From Parabacteroides sp. PH5-46 (lineage in GTDB: Bacteria > Bacteroidota > Bacteroidia > Bacteroidales > Tannerellaceae), in assembly GCF_029892785.1 (NCBI RefSeq), contig NZ_JARXXA010000001.1, forward strand, positions 248,001-312,000: a stretch of 64,000 nt of DNA, read 5' to 3'. The notes under the pieces are model-generated. The model was not told the origin of the DNA and searched no databases. It was given only the letters and a program-made list of their open reading frames with translations. Positions 60,232 to 64,000 of the stretch are shown one piece after another. Within the stretch, counting starts at the first letter, position 1; each line of letters begins with the position of its first letter. A program made the position numbers and the translations under genes.

Positions 60232-60849
60232 TTAAATATTAAGGCCGGAGAAGCACATGAACCCGATACCCATCAAACCCGTAATAATGAAGGCCATACC
60301 AAGACCTTTCAAGGGCTTTGGTATATCAGAGTAAGCCAGCTTTTCACGTATAGCAGCCATACCGACAATTGCCAGCAACCAGCCGATACCGGAACCAAAG
60401 CCATAGACAGTAGCTACTCCCACGTTTGAAAATGCTTTCTGTTGCATAAACAAAGAACCTCCCAGGATGGCGCAGTTTACAGCTATAAGCGGCAAAAAGA
60501 TACCCAGTGACGCATACAAGGCCGGAGCAAATTTTTCAACAACCATTTCTACCAATTGCGTGAAAGATGCAATAATAGCAATGAATATCAATAAAGAAAG
60601 GAAGCTCAGGTCTACGCCGGCAAAGTCTGCTCCCAGCCAGCTCAAGGCTCCTTCTTTCAATACGTAATTTTCAAGCATATAGTTGATAGGCAATGTGCAG
60701 GTAAGGATGAATGTCACCGCCATACCCAGTCCCAAAGCTGTCTTCACGTTTTTGGAAACAGCCAGGAAGGAACACATTCCCAGGTAATATGCGAAAATCA
60801 TGTTCTCAACAAATATAGATCGCACGAAGGTGCTTAATATTTCTCCCAT
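60232..60849 (-). CDS. nqrE: NQR subunit E
   Basis: 205 aa, six membrane helices. Begins STFVRSIFVENMIFAYYLGM and has VNCAILGGSLF, whose cysteine with its NqrD counterpart holds the inter-subunit iron centre. 25 nt before nqrF. Confidence 0.95.
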   Translation of the reverse strand: MGEILSTFVRSIFVENMIFAYYLGMCSFLAVSKNVKTALGLGMAVTFILTCTLPINYMLENYVLKEGALSWLGADFAGVDLSFLSLLIFIAIIASFTQLVEMVVEKFAPALYASLGIFLPLIAVNCAILGGSLFMQQKAFSNVGVATVYGFGSGIGWLLAIVGMAAIREKLAYSDIPKPLKGLGMAFIITGLMGIGFMCFSGLNI

Positions 60850-60876
60850 TCTGAATAAATCTTTAGATGTTAGACA

Positions 60877-61506
60877 TTAATTTTCCTGCAGGTCTTTGTT
60901 CCTTGAACGATGAACCCATATAATGACAGCCACAACAATCAGCGCCATCGGAGGAAGAATCATCAAACCATTGTTCACATAGCCAAAATCATAGAAGACT
61001 TGCGGAATCACCTGAATACCCAGCAAAGTGCCGGAACCCAGCAATTCACGGAAGAATCCTACAATAACAAGGATAATTCCATATCCCAGTCCGTTACCTA
61101 CACCGTCTAAGAAAGACTCCCAGGGCCCGTTACCCAGAGCAAAGGCTTCCAGACGTCCCATCAGGATACAGTTGGTAATGATAAGTCCCACAAATACGGA
61201 GAGTTGCTTGTTCACGTCATAAGCAAAAGCTTTCAATACTTCGCTTACGATGGTTACGAGAGCGGCAACTACTACCAACTGTACGATGATACGGATACGG
61301 TTCGGTATCGTATTACGCAACAGCGAGATAATTACATTGGCAAATGCAACTACAGCCGTTACCGACAGAGCCATCACAATAGATGGTTCCAGCTTGGATG
61401 TTACAGCCAGAGCCGAGCAGATACCCAGCATCTGCACGATAACAGGGTTGTTTTTGCTCAACGGGCTTACCAGAATTTCTTTATTTTTATTTGATAACAA
61501 TCCCAT
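60877..61506 (-). CDS. nqrD: NQR subunit D
   Basis: 209 aa, six membrane helices, antiparallel homologue of NqrE. Conserved NPVIVQMLGICSALAVT and IITNCILMGRLEAFA, each with the paired cysteine. Confidence 0.95.
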   Translation of the reverse strand: MGLLSNKNKEILVSPLSKNNPVIVQMLGICSALAVTSKLEPSIVMALSVTAVVAFANVIISLLRNTIPNRIRIIVQLVVVAALVTIVSEVLKAFAYDVNKQLSVFVGLIITNCILMGRLEAFALGNGPWESFLDGVGNGLGYGIILVIVGFFRELLGSGTLLGIQVIPQVFYDFGYVNNGLMILPPMALIVVAVIIWVHRSRNKDLQEN

Positions 61507-61511
61507 CTTCT

Positions 61512-62195
61512 TTACTGATTTTGTGAGGTTAAAAACTTAACATAACCGCTCAGGCTGGTATAGAGCATCTTGTCAACTCCCTGGCTGGTGATTGTTCCAC
61601 CCGAAATACCGTCTACATAATCCTGTCCGGCGGCGCTTTTGCCTGGTTTAACAACCGCAATAGACTTAAACTCACTGTTCTGGAATACTTTCTTTCCGGC
61701 AAATTGTCCGCTGAAAGCTTTGTTTGTGATTTCGGCACCCAAGCCCGGAGTCTCACCTGCATGGCTGAAGTCGGCTCCGAAAACAGTATTCTTGTCATCA
61801 TTCAGGGAAATGTATCCCCAAAGAGGGCCCCAAAGACCTGCACCCTGCATAGCCATGATATATTTGGTTTTACCATCTACTTTGGCTACGAAAACAGGAT
61901 ATGTGTGTTGAGCAAATGCTTTTACCACATCAGCAGCAAATGCGTCGCCTTCTACCTTCTTGCCATTATCGTTAATGAGGAATGCTTCTGTAATCAGACT
62001 GTTGTATTTCTCTTCGGCCTCGTTAGCTTTAACGCCTACGTTGATAGACCGCAATATTTGTTGTCTTTTGTCATTATCTTCGTTTTTCTTCTGGTATTCA
62101 CGTAGTGACTGGGATGTAAAGGCAAGTATTACAGCCACCAGAACCACCATTACTGAAGCATAAACGATCGTATATACGTTACTATCTCTATTCAT
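61512..62195 (-). CDS. nqrC: NQR subunit C
   Basis: 227 aa. One N-terminal membrane helix and a periplasmic FMN-binding domain with the flavinylation site near ISGGTITSQGV, the threonine being the FMN ester position in the family. 5 nt before nqrD. Confidence 0.94.
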   Translation of the reverse strand: MNRDSNVYTIVYASVMVVLVAVILAFTSQSLREYQKKNEDNDKRQQILRSINVGVKANEAEEKYNSLITEAFLINDNGKKVEGDAFAADVVKAFAQHTYPVFVAKVDGKTKYIMAMQGAGLWGPLWGYISLNDDKNTVFGADFSHAGETPGLGAEITNKAFSGQFAGKKVFQNSEFKSIAVVKPGKSAAGQDYVDGISGGTITSQGVDKMLYTSLSGYVKFLTSQNQ

Positions 62196-62216
62196 AATCT
62201 TACGCTTGTTTAAAAG

Positions 62217-63419
62217 TTACTTTAGGGCTCTCTTTAAACGTTGTTTGATATTGCTTTCAACTACGTAGTAGTCGATCAGCGGAGCAAACACATTCATCAA
62301 CAGGATAGCAAGCATCATACCTTCGGGATATCCCGGGTTCAGCACACGGATAATGATCGCCATGGCACCGATAAGGAAGCCATAGATATATTTACCTGTC
62401 TCTGTACGGGCAGACGTTACCGGGTCGGTAGCCATAAATACGGCACCAAAAGCAAAGCCTCCCAAGAGCAAATGGTCTATCGGAGATACGGTCATGGCAA
62501 CAGTAGTACCTATTGCGTTGAAGATGGCAGCCATAGCAGCTCCTCCCACAAAGCAAGACAGCATGGTTTTCCAGCTTCCGATACCTGTAAAGATCAAAAC
62601 AGCCGCTCCCAGCAGGATAGCCAGTACGGAAGTTTCACCGATAGAGCCCGGTATCAAACCAAGGAACATATCCCAGGTACTAAGCGGATTGCCTAATACG
62701 TCTACCGTTTGGAACGAACCGATCAGTTCTTTTCCGGCGATACCGACTTGTCCCAGCGGAGTAGCTCCCGAGAAGCCGTCTACGATATTTCCTGCGCCAA
62801 TGCCAAAGGTACTGTCCGTGCGGACAAACACTTGGTCGCCCGACATAGCTGCCGGATACGCAAAGAATAGGAATGCACGTGTAACCAAGGCTACGTTAAA
62901 TACATTATAACCTGTCCCGCCGAACACTTCCTTGGCGAAGATTACGGCAAAGGCTGTTGCCACTGCTATCATCCAGAGCGGTGTATCGATGGGGACAATC
63001 ATCGGGATAAGCATACCGGAAACCAGGAATCCTTCCTGTATTTCCTCATTCTTCAGCTGGGCAATAATAAATTCGATACCCAAGCCCACTACATAAGAAA
63101 CAATGATTTTCGGCAGGACAGCCAGAAAACCAAACAGGAATGTCATCCAGAAGCCCGGATCGGTTCCGGTTGCCAGATTGTGTTGGTAACCGGTATTATA
63201 CATACCAAATAATAAAGCAGGAAGCAACGCTACGATAACAACAGACATCGTACGCTTTGAATCAATACTGTCGTGTATGTGGACACCTGATTTTGAGGTT
63301 CTGTTCGGAACAAATAAAAATGTTTCGAATCCGTCAAAAACAGAATGGAACATCGACAGCTTCCCCCCCTTCTCGAAGTTTGGCTTAATCTTGTTGAGAT
63401 AATTCCTTAACGCTTTCAA
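62217..63419 (-). CDS. nqrB: NQR subunit B
   Basis: 400 aa, about ten membrane helices. The threonine in VDGFSGATPLGQ matches the covalent FMN site; GGTGYNVFNVALVTRAFLF is a family block. Carries the Na+ path and binds quinone and riboflavin. Starts 22 nt after nqrA. Confidence 0.95.
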   Translation of the reverse strand: MKALRNYLNKIKPNFEKGGKLSMFHSVFDGFETFLFVPNRTSKSGVHIHDSIDSKRTMSVVIVALLPALLFGMYNTGYQHNLATGTDPGFWMTFLFGFLAVLPKIIVSYVVGLGIEFIIAQLKNEEIQEGFLVSGMLIPMIVPIDTPLWMIAVATAFAVIFAKEVFGGTGYNVFNVALVTRAFLFFAYPAAMSGDQVFVRTDSTFGIGAGNIVDGFSGATPLGQVGIAGKELIGSFQTVDVLGNPLSTWDMFLGLIPGSIGETSVLAILLGAAVLIFTGIGSWKTMLSCFVGGAAMAAIFNAIGTTVAMTVSPIDHLLLGGFAFGAVFMATDPVTSARTETGKYIYGFLIGAMAIIIRVLNPGYPEGMMLAILLMNVFAPLIDYYVVESNIKQRLKRALK

Positions 63420-63441
63420 TGTATTCTGAGTTTAAATGTTA

Positions 63442-64000
63442 TTAATTCATTTCTTTATACAAAAGATTTAAGCCGTTCCGCACGATCTTCTGTATTTCGA
63501 TCTTCGATGTATCGACAAACTCACACAAGGCGAAGTCCTCCGGAGCTACTTCATAGATTCCGAGATTTTCCATCTTGTCGATATCGAAAGCGATAATGGC
63601 TTTGAGCAGGTATTCGGGATAGATATCCATCGGGAATACCTTGTCGTATTCGTTAGACATGATCATGGCGCGTTTGCCGCCTCTGATACGTGCGTCAATT
63701 ACATACTCTTTGTTCTTGCCAAGCAGCCAGCTGAAGTAGGTACGGCTCGTGCTGTACTTGTTAAAGCCCGGCATGGCCCAACCGGCAAACTCATCCACGT
63801 CGTCGCCTTCGGGGATAACAGTAACCTGGTTGTCATAAGCATGCAGGTAGTCGTCTTTGGTTACCTTGTGTCCGGTCAGCACGTTTCCGCTAATGATACG
63901 GATATGCGCTTTTCCTTCTAATACTTTTCCTTCTGTCAGACTGCGGATAGTACATCCGGCAATAGTTTTGATATAGCCCCGTTCGCTGGTTTCCGATCCG
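63442..64000 (-). CDS. nqrA: NQR subunit A, 5' part beyond window
   Basis: The C-terminal 185 residues are visible; the frame stays open to the right edge (upstream residues include ERGYIKTIAGCTIR). Blocks GWAMPGFNKYSTSRTYFSWL and DVVPMDI-like FPMDIYPEYLLKAI, plus FALCEFVDTSKIEIQ, match NqrA, the cytoplasmic quinone-binding subunit. First gene of the operon, so the promoter lies outside. Confidence 0.94.
   Translation of the reverse strand, partial: GSETSERGYIKTIAGCTIRSLTEGKVLEGKAHIRIISGNVLTGHKVTKDDYLHAYDNQVTVIPEGDDVDEFAGWAMPGFNKYSTSRTYFSWLLGKNKEYVIDARIRGGKRAMIMSNEYDKVFPMDIYPEYLLKAIIAFDIDKMENLGIYEVAPEDFALCEFVDTSKIEIQKIVRNGLNLLYKEMN

Overview
The window reads as chromosomal DNA of a Bacteroidales bacterium, most likely Parabacteroides or a close relative. 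The genus is a guess from gene content. The order is better supported: a complete Bat (aerotolerance) operon, a Na+-translocating NQR operon, a TonB receptor with a carboxypeptidase-like plug-side domain, NspC polyamine synthesis, a DUF4296 lipoprotein, a long eukaryote-like IleS, and repeated TAnnTTTG boxes about 25-30 bp before start codons, the -7 element of the Bacteroidetes primary sigma factor. I see no rRNA, tRNA, CRISPR array, insertion sequence, prophage or integrase. Both edges cut genes: a cytochrome c assembly gene on the left and nqrA on the right.

Layout. 1-4400: the end of ccsA, a small VOC-like protein, and a DhaK-DhaL-LsrF-like set that looks like a catabolic unit for a small phosphorylated ketose or an AI-2-like compound; palindromic repeats sit between and partly inside these genes. 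4600-11800: accessory-looking stretch with a large Roc-COR GTPase carrying an Ala/Thr repeat, a KamA-family radical SAM enzyme, an AbiEi/AbiEii toxin-antitoxin pair and a DUF2148 protein. 11830-18500: nadE, an MscS channel, a TonB receptor and an AraC regulator. 18700-28050: housekeeping genes ileS, a DksA-like protein, lspA, a lipoprotein, nspC, ftsY and rimO. 28100-39060: an HU protein, an HU-membrane-LysM chimera, then moxR, a DUF58 protein, a BatD-like protein, batA, a batB-batC fusion, batD, batE and a PAP2 phosphatase, nearly all with gaps of 0-20 nt. 39190-53500: mixed housekeeping (universal stress protein, FHA protein, EttA, DUF1080 protein, EamA transporter, DnaB, CorA, SerB, MgtC, exonuclease III, PyrD-PyrK, an HTH regulator). 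53499-54530 is a gene-free, very AT-rich kilobase. 54531-64000: holA, amn, a small restriction-like endonuclease, a GH9 lipoprotein and nqrF-E-D-C-B-A on the minus strand.

Points that stand out: an exact 22-bp-period array of four 16-bp palindromes between the AraC gene and ileS; palindromic intergenic repeats that have become part of coding sequences (ccsA, dhaL, perhaps a small hypothetical gene); a protein that could tether the nucleoid to the envelope (HU-TM-LysM); the Roc-COR protein with a slippage-prone repeat; three terminator-ended intergenic stretches that may be small RNAs; a 31-codon remnant of a substrate-binding protein; and a shift to C-ending codons near the 3' ends of several genes. 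Everything here comes from reading the sequence by eye; no database search or calculation was run.
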